A stretch of 64,000 nucleotides of DNA, taken from NCBI GenBank assembly GCA_024460105.1, contig JANFXS010000004.1, forward strand, positions 309,323-373,322. The letters run 5' to 3'. Positions within the stretch are counted from its first letter, which is position 1, and every line of letters begins with the position of its first letter. The DNA is from Anaerotignum faecicola. Lineage in GTDB: Bacteria > Bacillota > Clostridia > Lachnospirales > Anaerotignaceae. Under the pieces are notes generated by a model that worked only from the letters and a program-made list of their open reading frames with translations, ran no database searches and was not told where the DNA came from. The position numbers and the translations under genes were made by a program. Below are positions 25,847-35,299 of this stretch, piece after piece.

Positions 25847-25872
25847 AAAACGGCGGACACAGGCCGTTTTTT
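25847..25872 (+). terminator. Intrinsic terminator after the anti-sigma gene
   Basis: AAAACGGC pairs with GCCGTTTT, followed by TTATTT. Confidence 0.7.
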
Positions 25873-25886
25873 ATTTAAGGAAATAC

Positions 25887-26219
25887 TTAGTTTGCAAGGG
25901 CATACATGGTTGAGAAAGGTATTATCGGCATAATAGCGGAGGCAAAAGCGTTTGACGCCGATTGGGCGGCGCCTGCATATTTTTATTTGATTTTAAAAGG
26001 ATAACGCTGTCCTCAACTTTTCAAGTCCGCATGGAGAAATTTTTTGTTTTTCAAGGCGCAAATGCAAAGGCTTGCCCGCGGCAAATGTATAAACCGTGTG
26101 GGAATCAGGACGCACATGGTTTCCAAAGGAAAATTTGAAAGTTAAGTAAGGTATTTGAAATGAACAAGAGAAAAAATTTACCATGTGAAGCGTGTACGCC
26201 ATTGCAAACTGAAAGCAGA
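25887..26219. repeat. Dispersed inverted-repeat element, subtype B, copy 2
   Basis: A 333-bp copy. The left end is TTAGTTTGCAAGGGCATAC and the right end GTACGCCATTGCAAACTGAA, inverted repeats of each other. Interior blocks GGAGAAATTTTTTGTTTTTC, AAGGCGCAAATGCAAAGGC, GCGGCAAATG and TCAAG-TATTTGAAATG are shared with the copies at 17374 and 33739. The central AAATTTTTTG-x-x-x-TTCAAGGCGCA piece is also shared with subtype A, so A and B are branches of one family. Confidence 0.75.
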
Positions 26220-26579
26220 TAACCGTTAGACCGAAGTGACGCCGTAAAGGCTGTGTTTAGTTTATGCGCGATGTTATATGAAAGTGCGGTTTAATACGGG
26301 GAGGTATTCGGGTTTGGCGTGCCGTAACGAAGCAATATTTAAACGCGGAATTTTTAGAAAGAAAAAATATGTAAAAAAATTGATTTTTATGTAAAATTAT
26401 CCGTTTAAGCAAGGTTACTTATTTTGAAACGGCAATTAAATTCATATTTATAAATATTCGGCGATGATTTATCTGGATAGGAAACGCCGTGCTGTTTATT
26501 GGTCGGGGATGGATTTACAGCCGTTTAGTGACGGCGTATTGCCGCACGGAGAATATTTTTACAAAGGAGAGGAAAGTGT
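26220..26579. other. Intergenic region upstream of the small secreted protein
   Basis: No gene or RNA recognised. It contains AT-rich stretches that could hold the promoter of the gene at 26580. Confidence 0.4.
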
Positions 26580-26984
26580 ATGAAAAAGAAACTGGGAGTT
26601 TTACTGATGACGGCATTGCTTTGTTTGGGAGGAGGTATTCAAGCGTTTGCGGCGGATAAAGAGTATGAAATATCCCCTTATTATGAAAATATTAACAGCA
26701 TAGTTTATTCGATAACTGAAATTGACGGGGAAATTGTGTATGCGGCGACGGTAAACACACTTTCGGCCGAGAGGATAACTGTTTATCTTGAGCTTCAAAG
26801 GCTTGTAGGAAGTTCATGGCGGAAGCTTTCTTCGTCGACGGGAAATGCATATGATAAAAAGGTTTATTCGTATGAAGATTCTTATGAATACGATCCAAGT
26901 GAAAGCTACAGGGTATATTATAAAGTTACGGTATATTATGACAATGGCAAATCGGAATCAGACACAAAATATAAATATTATTAA
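26580..26984 (+). CDS. Small secreted protein of unknown function
   Basis: A 134-residue protein with a clear Sec signal peptide (MKKKLGVLLMTALLCLGGGI then QAFA, likely cleavage at about residue 24). The mature part of about 110 residues is predicted to be all beta and rich in Tyr, Ser and Lys (VYLELQRLVGSSWRKLSS, YRVYYKVTVYYDNGKSESDTKYKYY). It resembles short secreted proteins common in gut Clostridia, but I do not recognise a named family. AGGAGAGG precedes the ATG. Monocistronic. Confidence 0.8.
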   Translation: MKKKLGVLLMTALLCLGGGIQAFAADKEYEISPYYENINSIVYSITEIDGEIVYAATVNTLSAERITVYLELQRLVGSSWRKLSSSTGNAYDKKVYSYEDSYEYDPSESYRVYYKVTVYYDNGKSESDTKYKYY

Positions 26985-27478
26985 TTTACATGTTGTTAAG
27001 TGATCAAAAACACACATTGTGTGAACATGGAGTTAAAAAATTTTATATTTTATGATTTAAAAAATTACTGCTCTTTCTTGCTGTATATATAATATGAGAT
27101 TTATATGCAGGAGAGAATTTTTAAATTCAGGTGGACAGTGCTTTTATGGAGAGATGAAAACCCTTTTTGAATAATGTTAGCCCATTTAATTATATTTAAT
27201 ACAGCAGGGTACCTTTATTTATAAAGGTTTGAATAACTGTCCGTTGCGCGGCTTTATAAACAGGAAAAGGCACATTTTAAAGCAATGCCTTAACTGTGGC
27301 GGCGCGGCGGGCAGTTTTTTTATTGGATGAAACCTGACGACATAATTTTATTATGCATAGGCTTATTGCGGAATTTAACAAAAGGGAAGTTGTGACGGAA
27401 CACATTATTGCAATTTATGTGTTTGGCTATTTTTTCGCTGTGCACTTGAAGGCGGATTTGACAGTGCGGTTATAATCT
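26985..27478. other. Intergenic region without a supported gene
   Basis: AT-rich in the first 250 bp. No frame with a ribosome site and no tRNA or known RNA was found. Confidence 0.45.
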
Positions 27479-27704
27479 GCCTTCGATTTACAAGAGTACG
27501 AACGGTTAAACGGTTTCCGGCGGCGCAACGGATGCGTTCCGCTTGCCGTCGGAGCCGCGGCGTCTTGCTCTTACGCCGCTTACGCCCGTTAAAATTTTCC
27601 AACATCATGAGGGAAAAATTTTTTGCGTTTTAAGGCTCATACAACATGGAAGTGCGGAAAATTTTTACTTGCGGAGCGCATGCGCCCTTGTAAACTGAAG
27701 CTAA
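27479..27704. repeat. Dispersed inverted-repeat element, subtype A, copy 4
   Basis: A 226-bp, more diverged copy. The left end CCTTCGATTTACAAGAG and the right end CGCCCTTGTAAACTGAAGC are followed by TAA. The AAATTTTTTGCGTTTTAAGG and GCGGAAAATTTTTACTTG arms are present, while the first inner palindrome is partly lost. Confidence 0.7.
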
Positions 27705-27794
27705 ACGTAAGCGGCATATATGGGAATTTCCGAAATGTAAAACGTATATAATAAATGAAAATAATTAAAGCTCGTTAAATTTATATTATATAAT

Positions 27795-27839
27795 AAAAAG
27801 CCCTCCCTTACGTTTATAACGACGCCGGGAGGGTTTTCA
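27795..27839 (-). terminator. Intrinsic terminator after the amidohydrolase gene
   Basis: On the minus strand, CCCTCCC and GGGAGGG pair and are followed by CTTTTTATTAT. Confidence 0.8.
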
Positions 27840-27860
27840 AACGGCATGGATTTTGGATAT

Positions 27861-29486
27861 TTAACGGGTGTACACAATTTTGCCGTCAATCATTGTCAGA
27901 TCGGTCTTAATGTCAAATATATTTTCCGTCGGATAATCAAGTATATTTTCTGAAAGTATTATCATGTCGGCAAGCTTGCCTTCTTCAAGACTGCCCTTTA
28001 TATCTTCTTCAAAACTTGAGTATGCGCAGTTATATGTAAACATCCTGATTATATCGAGAATACCGACTTTCTGCATTTCGCCTACAACGTCTTTTGTTTT
28101 GTAATCGGCGCGGTTGAGGGCTCCGTAAAGGCTGTACATCGGGTTTGGATGCGTTACGGGAGCGTCAGAGCCGATAGCTGTGATTATGCCTTCGTCCAGA
28201 TAGCTTTTTAAAGCGAACATGTAATCGACCCTGTTTCCGTAAAATCTGTTGTAGTCGCTTCCGTTTATTGTTATAAACGCCGGGTTCGAGATCGGTATGA
28301 TACCGAGCTCTTTTATGCGCCTGATTAAATCCGGGTTCGTTATGCCGCAGTGTTCGATCCTGTGCCTGTGGTCTTTGCGCGGATAGGCTTTCAAGGCTTT
28401 TTCGTATGCGTTTACCATAAGCGTAACGGCCATATCCCCTACGGCATGCGCCGTCATTTGATAGCCGGCTTTATGCGCCTTCATAACAATATCGTCGGCT
28501 TCTTCCTGGTTCCATACAAGTATGCCTTTTAAATTGGGATCGTGGCAGTATGGTTCAAGCGTGGCGGATGAAGGCCCGCTGGAACTGCCGTCAGTCATTA
28601 TCTTAACGGGACCTATGCGGTATTTTTCATTGCCGGCCCCCGTGTATACGCCTGTTTCCAAAAAGCTTTCGATGTATTTTTTGTTGGAGTCTTTGCCGAA
28701 CATGTCGAATATCATTGGGCGTAGCCTTACGTTTATTATATTTTCCTGGCAGGCTTTTTGATAAAGCCTTGTCGTAAGAGCGCCGTAAGCGCCGGCGTCG
28801 TGGACGGAAGTTATGCCGTTTTCAATCATTATGCTGTCGCAGTTTTTAAGGCCGCCGAGAATTTCCTCGTCTGAAAATTCAACTTTCGTACTCATGTACA
28901 TATGAGCGGTTTCCTTTAAAAGCCCCGTGAGATTTCCGTTTTCGTCAACTACGACTTCGCCGGGGGCAAATTTGGCCGGGCTGTCCACGCCTCCTATTTT
29001 AAGGGCGAGGCTGTTATATACGCCCATATGCGCGCAGCATCTTGTGCATTGAACCGGATTATCCGGGGCGGCTTCGTCGAGATCGGCAGTCGTCGGATGG
29101 CGTTTGTCGGCAAGCTTATTGTGATCGTAACCTGAAAGCTTTATCCATTCGCCTTTCTTTTTTGTTTTGGCGTCCTGCCTTATAAGCTCTTTTATGTCGC
29201 TTATGGACTTGGCTTTTGAATAGTCGATATTGATAACGCCGTGATCTAAAAGTCCGTAGAGGCAGAAATGTATATGCGCGTCTATGAATCCCGGCATAAG
29301 CGTCCTGCCGTTTACGTCAATAACCTTTGTATCTTTTCCGATATAGTCGGCGGAGCCTTCGTTTGTGCCTACATAAACGATTTTATTGCCGCTGACTGCA
29401 ACTGCTTCGGCTATATCGTCGTTTTTATTTACGGTTATTGCTTTGGCATTTTTAAAAACTACGTCTGCAAAAAAATCTTTAATCAT
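27861..29486 (-). CDS. Amidohydrolase family protein (YtcJ-like, amidohydrolase 3)
   Basis: A 541-residue metal-dependent hydrolase. The small beta domain at both ends flanks a TIM barrel. Metal-binding motif FIDAHIHF places His71 and His73 near the start of the barrel. HAVGDMAV, HRIEHCGI and GSDAPVTHPNP supply the later histidines and aspartate. The family is YtcJ-like and usually cleaves N-acyl or N-formyl amines, but substrate cannot be read. It lies downstream of a DUF2812 protein and a two-subunit DUF5058-type permease on the same strand, so it may act on an imported compound. GGAGGGT lies before ATG 29486. Confidence 0.9.
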   Translation of the reverse strand: MIKDFFADVVFKNAKAITVNKNDDIAEAVAVSGNKIVYVGTNEGSADYIGKDTKVIDVNGRTLMPGFIDAHIHFCLYGLLDHGVINIDYSKAKSISDIKELIRQDAKTKKKGEWIKLSGYDHNKLADKRHPTTADLDEAAPDNPVQCTRCCAHMGVYNSLALKIGGVDSPAKFAPGEVVVDENGNLTGLLKETAHMYMSTKVEFSDEEILGGLKNCDSIMIENGITSVHDAGAYGALTTRLYQKACQENIINVRLRPMIFDMFGKDSNKKYIESFLETGVYTGAGNEKYRIGPVKIMTDGSSSGPSSATLEPYCHDPNLKGILVWNQEEADDIVMKAHKAGYQMTAHAVGDMAVTLMVNAYEKALKAYPRKDHRHRIEHCGITNPDLIRRIKELGIIPISNPAFITINGSDYNRFYGNRVDYMFALKSYLDEGIITAIGSDAPVTHPNPMYSLYGALNRADYKTKDVVGEMQKVGILDIIRMFTYNCAYSSFEEDIKGSLEEGKLADMIILSENILDYPTENIFDIKTDLTMIDGKIVYTR

Positions 29487-29641
29487 AATAAATTACCCTC
29501 CGATTCTTTATTATTTTACTTATAAGCAGATTTAAGAGATAAATCCGCATATAGCCTGATTTAAAGTAATTGCATAAAAGGTATTAAAAGTTTCTTTATA
29601 ATATTTTAAATAAAATAAGCCGGATGAAACAAAAGAAGGTT

Positions 29642-30964
29642 TTATCTGCCGAAAATCGGAACCACGCCGTTTTGCGTTATGCCGTCGTCAGGTATTTCGG
29701 GGGCCGTTAAAATTAAATCGCCTATGATACCGCTTAAGTCGGTATTATCCGGCATGCCTGTTATATTAAATAAAAATACCGTTTTTCCGATTTTGGTAAG
29801 ATAAATCCGGCTCTTTTCGAGCGCATATGTATCGTATCCGTTTATGGATATTAATTTAAACTCTTCGCCGTAATCAACGGGAGCCTGTTTATAAAGGTAA
29901 TTGAATATGCACTCGGCAAAAAATTCGTTTCTCATACTGCTGTAATTTGTAAACGCCCGGACGCCGTTTCCGGAGGTTTCGCTGTAAAGTATATTTTCTC
30001 CCAGTATGGAAATGTTTTCTTTAACGCTTGAAGTTTCAAGGCTTGAAGCGGATATATCCGATACGTGCAGAAGCGGAAGTGGACTTTCCGCGTACTTTTC
30101 CGCCGAAGGCGCCGCGCTTAAATTCTTAAGGCCGTTTATAGCCGATGGAAGTATTAGCAAAAATGCCAGAGCTATTACGGATACAATCGGCAGCAAATAT
30201 TTTCCGAGCTGTTCCTTGATATTTTTTGAAACAAACTTTATTATAATTGTGCCGGCGGCGATTACGGACAGGGGTATTAATGCAAACACGACAGCCTGCG
30301 GAGTTTTAATTATTTCAAGTATAAAAGCAACGATAATTAAAACCAGCAAGACAGAATTTTTGAACGCGTTTATTTTTCCGCGCTTTATTGCCCCTTTAAC
30401 CGAGAAATCCTCGTTTGCGGTTCCTATGCGCGCTTTTTGCCGCGCAAGGAAAAATATATAAAAAATGTCGTATGCGGCAAGGAACAGAAGCCCTGCCGCC
30501 AGAATAATGTAAATATTTGTTAAAAGTATTGCGTATACAACGGCCGGGGATGAAAGGCATTTCCAAAATACAAATACTATTAAGGCAAAAGATATCGCGG
30601 CAAAATTAAGCTGGGAATCTATTATTTTTGTCTTTAAATTATCATCTAGGTTCGGACGTTCCGTTTCATCCGAATCAGACTGGAATACATAGCATCCTCT
30701 TGCCTTGCCCGTGAAATACCAGCCGTTTTCCGTATAGCTGTCGAGACGCGTTTTTGAAAAACGCCTGAAATTAAGTATGGATGAAACGGCATATGGATCG
30801 GCGACGTATCTTATGTTTTTGCCGGCGTTTTTTTCAAACCCCGCAAAATTTCCTCTGATCCATTTAAGGCGGTAGCCCTGTTCAAGCATTTGGGAAAGAT
30901 ATTCCTCAACGGCTATGTAATCAAACGGTAAAAACGGAAAAAATTTTATTATATTATCTTTCAT
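29642..30964 (-). CDS. DUF2812 domain membrane protein
   Basis: A 440-residue protein. The N-terminal DUF2812-type domain (about residues 5-105: FFPFLPFDYIAVEEYLSQMLEQGYRLKWIRGNFAGFEK... RYVADPYA... YTENGWYFTGKARGCYVF) is followed by five or so membrane helices between about residues 120 and 280 and a C-terminal outer domain of about 150 residues. The start is ATG 30964, because GAGGTG lies 6 bp upstream; an upstream GTG is inside that site. DUF2812 genes often sit beside PadR regulators, none of which is here. Function unknown. Confidence 0.75.
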   Translation of the reverse strand: MKDNIIKFFPFLPFDYIAVEEYLSQMLEQGYRLKWIRGNFAGFEKNAGKNIRYVADPYAVSSILNFRRFSKTRLDSYTENGWYFTGKARGCYVFQSDSDETERPNLDDNLKTKIIDSQLNFAAISFALIVFVFWKCLSSPAVVYAILLTNIYIILAAGLLFLAAYDIFYIFFLARQKARIGTANEDFSVKGAIKRGKINAFKNSVLLVLIIVAFILEIIKTPQAVVFALIPLSVIAAGTIIIKFVSKNIKEQLGKYLLPIVSVIALAFLLILPSAINGLKNLSAAPSAEKYAESPLPLLHVSDISASSLETSSVKENISILGENILYSETSGNGVRAFTNYSSMRNEFFAECIFNYLYKQAPVDYGEEFKLISINGYDTYALEKSRIYLTKIGKTVFLFNITGMPDNTDLSGIIGDLILTAPEIPDDGITQNGVVPIFGR

Positions 30965-31021
30965 GATTATCACCTCAAAGAATATTTCCCTTAAAGACAG
31001 GGCGTCCGTGTGAATTGACTA

Positions 31022-31717
31022 TTATGCTTGCTCTTCGCGTTTCTTTTTGCGCCGGTACATATAAAGGCCTATTAAGAACCCTGAAATTATTGCCCCGGGG
31101 AACTGCGTGATTGTTGGGATAGGAGCTTTTTGCAGAATAATACAGATTACAAGTATAATAGGCACAAATACTTTGTTGCTTCTGAAATATTGGGCCATAA
31201 CGCCGCCGAGGATTGCGGGAAGCGTATAGTCGAACGCGTTTATGACAAATTCGGGCAGTATGTTTAAAATACCTACTCCGGCAACAGCGGCCAGGGTAAC
31301 GAACGCAAGGTTTACGAAAACCGACATGCCTATGGCTATAGTGCCGACGAGTTCGCCTTTTTTAGTTCCGGCAGGGGCGTTGACGGCAGCCTGAGCGCTC
31401 AGCATGGCCGGAAGGCGGACGGAAGGTATATTTCCGGCAAGATAGCCGATATATATGCCGGAAAGACCCATTATCGGATAGAAGCCGAGCGGTTCTGCAA
31501 AATATATAATAAAATACGACGAAAATATTATAAACCACCCCTCGGCAATCTGGTTCCATGTGGGTTTAAACCCAAGCGCAAGCCATAAATAGAGAGCCGG
31601 GAGGAAAGTAAGCAGGGCCGCTATAAGGGTTGTAAGGCGGCCGCGTTTTATCATGCCGACGGTATATTCTTCATAAAATCGTTTGTCAATATCAGCGTTG
31701 GATTTTGTGTTAGCCAT
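31022..31717 (-). CDS. Permease subunit, partner of the DUF5058 protein
   Basis: A 231-residue integral membrane protein with about six helices, including LTTLIAALLTFLPALYLWLAL, WFIIFSSYFIIYFA, IAIGMSVFVNLAFVTLAAVAG and FVPIILVICIILQKAPI. It starts 1 bp after the stop of the upstream DUF5058 gene. Tight coupling and similar size suggest a two-subunit carrier. Homologues are sometimes named mechanosensitive-channel-like in databases, which the sequence does not support. Substrate unknown. Confidence 0.7.
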   Translation of the reverse strand: MANTKSNADIDKRFYEEYTVGMIKRGRLTTLIAALLTFLPALYLWLALGFKPTWNQIAEGWFIIFSSYFIIYFAEPLGFYPIMGLSGIYIGYLAGNIPSVRLPAMLSAQAAVNAPAGTKKGELVGTIAIGMSVFVNLAFVTLAAVAGVGILNILPEFVINAFDYTLPAILGGVMAQYFRSNKVFVPIILVICIILQKAPIPTITQFPGAIISGFLIGLYMYRRKKKREEQA

Positions 31718-31718
31718 A

Positions 31719-32465
31719 TTACATACCTCCCATATCTACAAAGAACTGTGCGATAAATATAGCAAGAAGCATTGAAATGCCAAGGTTATATTCCCTTAAT
31801 TTCGGGAATTTGTCCGATATAAAAAGCAGTATGTACATAACTATAAAGCCTGCAATCCCTGCTATAAGCTTGCCTGTTCCGCCGACCATCTGGCCTGCGA
31901 GGAACATAGCTATTGAACTTATCATTACACATAAGCCGACAGAGTCGAAAAGGTGCGTATCATGTTTTTCGATTGCGACTTTAACTTTTTCGACTTTGTG
32001 GGCAAAAAGAAGGTTTACGATGAAAAATCCCCATGTATTTAACGTGATTACCCAAACGGAACATGTAAAGGCTATAATCCCGTAATCCGGGCCGCCCAGT
32101 TCCACGCCCATGGCGGTTGCTCCGGCGGTTGCCCCAAGCATTTCGGTTGTCATAGTGCCTATAATTGAAAGGCGGAGCCAGGCGAAAGGACCTCCTAGGA
32201 TACTCATCAGGGCGATCATTACGGTGAACATTGAAAGCCCGGGGCCTATGGAACAGATTGCTCCGGCGCGCATAGCTTCTTTTGTTTCTTTGCTTGTAAG
32301 GCCGACTATCGGGCCGGCTTTAACCGCGTCGCGTATAAATATGTATGCCTGAAGACATACGACTATAAGCGTCGGTATAACCATTGCCCACATCATAGGG
32401 GAGTTGGCTATTTCAAGATACCCTTTGTTCGTCATTGTGTCTAATAACATTAAACTTTGATTCAT
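31719..32465 (-). CDS. DUF5058 family membrane protein
   Basis: A 248-residue protein with about seven membrane helices. The opening AMVIPTLIVVCLQAYIFIRDAVKAG, the KEAMRAGAICSIGPGLSMFTVMIALMSILGGPFAWLRLSIIGTM-like region and GATAGATAMGVELGG resemble the DUF5058 family. It is the first of a minus-strand run with its partner permease, the DUF2812 protein and the amidohydrolase. Members of this family are usually found next to amidohydrolases or peptidases, which points to uptake of an amide or peptide-like compound. This is inference from context. Confidence 0.72.
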   Translation of the reverse strand: MNQSLMLLDTMTNKGYLEIANSPMMWAMVIPTLIVVCLQAYIFIRDAVKAGPIVGLTSKETKEAMRAGAICSIGPGLSMFTVMIALMSILGGPFAWLRLSIIGTMTTEMLGATAGATAMGVELGGPDYGIIAFTCSVWVITLNTWGFFIVNLLFAHKVEKVKVAIEKHDTHLFDSVGLCVMISSIAMFLAGQMVGGTGKLIAGIAGFIVMYILLFISDKFPKLREYNLGISMLLAIFIAQFFVDMGGM

Positions 32466-32657
32466 ACTATTTCTCCCTTCCTTCTGAATTGGCTGACAGT
32501 TCCTTCGGCGGCTGACCGTGGAATTATTTAATGTAAAATTCCTGCCCGCTAATTCGGGCGCATCCGTTTTAAATCGGTTTAATGACGCGGATAATTATTA
32601 TATTCCGCCAAAGGGGACGGCTTAAACAGATCATGCATTATGCTGAAAATAGGACGC

Positions 32658-32835
32658 TTAACTGTTTAATTGCTTTGCGGAAGTCATTTTTTTAACAAAC
32701 TTGCCGCTTCCGAACAGGCCGCGGAGAAATTCTTGACATGATGTGCGTCGGCCTGCATTGAATTTGAAAATATAATTTTTCCGCACATCCCGGCATTTAA
32801 CCGACGCCGGTTTTTTTAATTGTGTCTTTCCGCAT
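32658..32835 (-). pseudogene. Possible small gene with a frameshift at an A7 run
   Basis: A near-ideal AAGGAGG site precedes ATG 32835 on the minus strand. The zero frame stops after 12 codons (MRKDTIKKTGVG). Removing one base in the A7 run (T7 at 32811-32817 on the plus strand) joins it to an open frame of about 46 more residues rich in Lys and Arg (KPASVKCRDVRKNYIFKFNA, then RRTSCQEFLRGLFGSGKFVKK), ending near 32658. This could be a broken gene, a slippage site, or a short leader upstream of DUF5058. I do not recognise the product. Confidence 0.3.
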
Positions 32836-32918
32836 AAGCGTCGCCTCCTTAAATAAAGTTTTATGTCTAACAAAAATATACGCGTGTTATTAAAGCAATA
32901 GTTGTGCCAAAGTTTCAA

Positions 32919-33738
32919 ATAATTTAAAAAAATAAAATGTTATTTGTGCTATAATCTATATTTTGAGTGTGAAAATGTGAGAATATTATAAAAAATGATA
33001 ATGAAACGGCAAATAAACAGAGTGTTATTGGTTATAAATTTATAAACATTTTTGATTTGCCCGTATTGAAAAAATCAGGATTTATGGATTTTATATCTAA
33101 AGATTGTAATATATATCAATGCAAAATTGCATTGAAAAAAATATTTATTATGTATTTATTCAGTAATTTAGGGAGAAAAATCAATAGTGCAATTTTATAT
33201 CAATATGCAAAAATGCACTGATATGAACAAATGTATTTTATATGAGGATTAATATTTGGAGTTAATTTAACAAATAATATAAAACGTATGCTTCTGACGA
33301 TTAAGGCGGCGTCTTATATATTTAAAGAACCGTCATTTTCGGCGGCGGGCGTGGTATTGTCTAAAATTGAGAGTTTCCGATAAACGCCATACGGGGAACA
33401 TGTTCCGCCTTTTAATAAAAAGCATAGGCTGTGGGCTTTTCGGAAATGGAAACTGAAACCGTATGTAAGATTAAGCTGTTTGCCGGCAAGCCGCTTATAA
33501 ATGCATTGAATATCAAAAAATATATATTATAAAAACTTGTATGAAACATCATAATCAAAAGCTTTATTACAGTCAAAAGGGGCTTGCCTATTATGGGGAA
33601 AAAGTTTTTTGCAGATAACATATACAGGAAACTTAAAAAGGTTATTAGATTGGATTTGTTTTAATCCGTACGGATATAAAATATATTTTTGGAGTTAGGG
33701 CATGATTTTTGATGAAGTACGGACAGGGCCGGGTATAT
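32919..33738. other. AT-rich intergenic region with palindromes
   Basis: No gene is supported. It has a perfect palindrome at 33116-33135 (TCAATGCAA, AA, TTGCATTGA) and a near palindrome with the same TGCA-AAAA-TGCA core at 33197-33224. Both could be operator sites. A 23-codon frame beginning at about 33592 (MGKKFFADNIYRKLKKVI) has an AAAAGGGG site but no other support. Confidence 0.4.
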
Positions 33739-34075
33739 CTTCACTTTATAAGGGAATATATGATTGGGAAAAGGGATCGCCGGCATAATAGTGGCTAAAA
33801 AGCATTTGCCTTGGAGTCGTCTATGTCTGTGCTCTCTCTCATTGCCATTAAGACGCTAATTTATATCCCGGCTCTTTGGCTATGCATAGAGAAATTTTTT
33901 TATTATTCAAGGCGTAAATATGCAGGTTTGCCGCAGGCAAGTGTACGAACCGTGTGTTAATCGCGGCGCGGAGCGTTACAAAAATGGTGGCTCAAGAGGT
34001 CGGTCAAGTATTTGCGGCGTTGAAGCCCGAAAAAAATTACTATGTGGATTATATATGCCATTGTAAATTAAACGT
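33739..34075. repeat. Dispersed inverted-repeat element, subtype B, copy 3
   Basis: A copy of about 337 bp. The left end CTTCACTTTATAAGGGAATA and the right end TATGCCATTGTAAATTAAAC are degenerate inverted repeats. Interior blocks GAGAAATTTTTTTATTATTC, AAGGCGTAAATATGCAGG, GCCGCAGGCAAGTGTACGAA and GGTCAAGTATTTG match the copies at 17374 and 25887. Confidence 0.68.
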
Positions 34076-34148
34076 ATTGCAAACATATAGAATATGGTTC
34101 ATATTTAGTTTATACAGGTAGGGCGCGGGCGCCTTTGATATTCGAAAA

Positions 34149-34184
34149 TAAAAAACGGAGCGCCTAAAACGCTCCGTTTTTATG
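34149..34184 (-). terminator. Intrinsic terminator after the rubrerythrin gene
   Basis: ACGGAGCG and CGCTCCGT pair, with A and T tracts on either side. It is placed directly after the minus-strand stop. Confidence 0.88.
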
Positions 34185-34193
34185 TATCTATAA

Positions 34194-34739
34194 TTATTTG
34201 CCGAAATACCTGTTGTAAAGGCCTTCAAATGCTTTGCCGTGACGAGCTTCGTCCCTTGCCATTTCATGCACTGTGTCATGGATAGCGTCAAGGTTAGCCG
34301 CTTTAGCGCGTTTTGCAAGGTCTACTTTGCCTGCTGTTGCGCCGTTTTCTGCCGCAATACGCAATTCAAGATTTTTCTTTGTAGAATCTGTGATAACTTC
34401 GCCGAGGAGTTCAGCAAATTTAGCCGCATGTTCCGCTTCTTCCCAAGCGGCTTTTTCATAATATAATCCGATTTCAGGATAGCCTTCTCTATGTGCAACG
34501 CGGCCCATTGCAAGGTACATGCCTACTTCGCAGCATTCGCCTTCAAAGTTAGCCCTGAGGTCTTTGATGATATCTTCGCTTACGCCGTTTGCAACGCCTA
34601 CAACATGTTCTGCAGCCCATTCAAGAGAACCGGTCTGCTCTTTAAATTTATCGGCGCCAACGCCGCATACAGGACATTTTTCAGGAGCTGTGTCACCTTC
34701 ATGTACATAACCGCAAACTGAACAAACAAATTTTTTCAT
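34194..34739 (-). CDS. Rubrerythrin family protein with N-terminal rubredoxin (reverse rubrerythrin)
   Basis: A 181-residue protein. The rubredoxin-like zinc/iron site [11 protein letters not shown] and KCPVCGVG is at residues 5-32, and a four-helix di-iron ferritin-like domain follows (about 50-180). That domain has [25 protein letters not shown] and [11 protein letters not shown] supplying the carboxylates and histidines. This domain order (rubredoxin first) is that of reverse rubrerythrins, which reduce H2O2 and O2 in clostridia. A GGAGG site precedes ATG 34739. It is monocistronic with its own terminator. Confidence 0.92.
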   Translation of the reverse strand: MKKFVCSVCGYVHEGDTAPEKCPVCGVGADKFKEQTGSLEWAAEHVVGVANGVSEDIIKDLRANFEGECCEVGMYLAMGRVAHREGYPEIGLYYEKAAWEEAEHAAKFAELLGEVITDSTKKNLELRIAAENGATAGKVDLAKRAKAANLDAIHDTVHEMARDEARHGKAFEGLYNRYFGK

Positions 34740-35299
34740 ATTAAAATCCTCCTTAAATAAAGTTGTATTTTTAAATTGTGTTAAATTATTATTAACTGAT
34801 AATTATTATAATTTAGTTATCACAGAATGTCAATAGTTTTTTTAAAATTTTTCTGCAAAATATTCTATATTTTTTATACACCATAAGTTGAAAAATGTAT
34901 TTAACATAATATAAAATATTTGTTAAATTATTGTGAATTTCCGGTATTCCTCCGTAAAAATGTATTAACCGAAGGCGGCTGTTAAACTGAAAAATTAATT
35001 TATAAATCCCGTATGTTAATGAAAGTTTTATATATATTAAATAAGGGCGGAGTTTTATATACATGCGCCTGTTTTCCTGATATGCTGAAGGAATGAAAGA
35101 CTTATTGCAAGACGGCAGGCCAAAATGTTTTAAAAGTATTGACGCCTTTATCGGGACAAGTAAATTGTCAACTATGTATTGAAAAGGTCCTTGATATTTA
35201 TTTAACATTAACAGTTCCCAAACTGCCGTTATTTAGTTATAATATGGTTATACGATTTTAAACTTGATGGTAAAAACGATTAGGCGAAAGGGGATTTAA
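34740..35299. other. AT-rich intergenic region
   Basis: Divergent promoter region of the rubrerythrin and the M16 peptidase genes. A 131-codon minus-strand frame (34813-35208) lacks a ribosome site and has no recognisable domain. A TATAAT at 35236-35241 may be the -10 box of the peptidase gene. Confidence 0.4.

Noticed and set aside
34813..35208. A 131-codon minus-strand frame upstream of rubrerythrin
   Set aside because: No ribosome site, Ile/Lys/Tyr-rich composition of random AT-rich DNA, and no domain.
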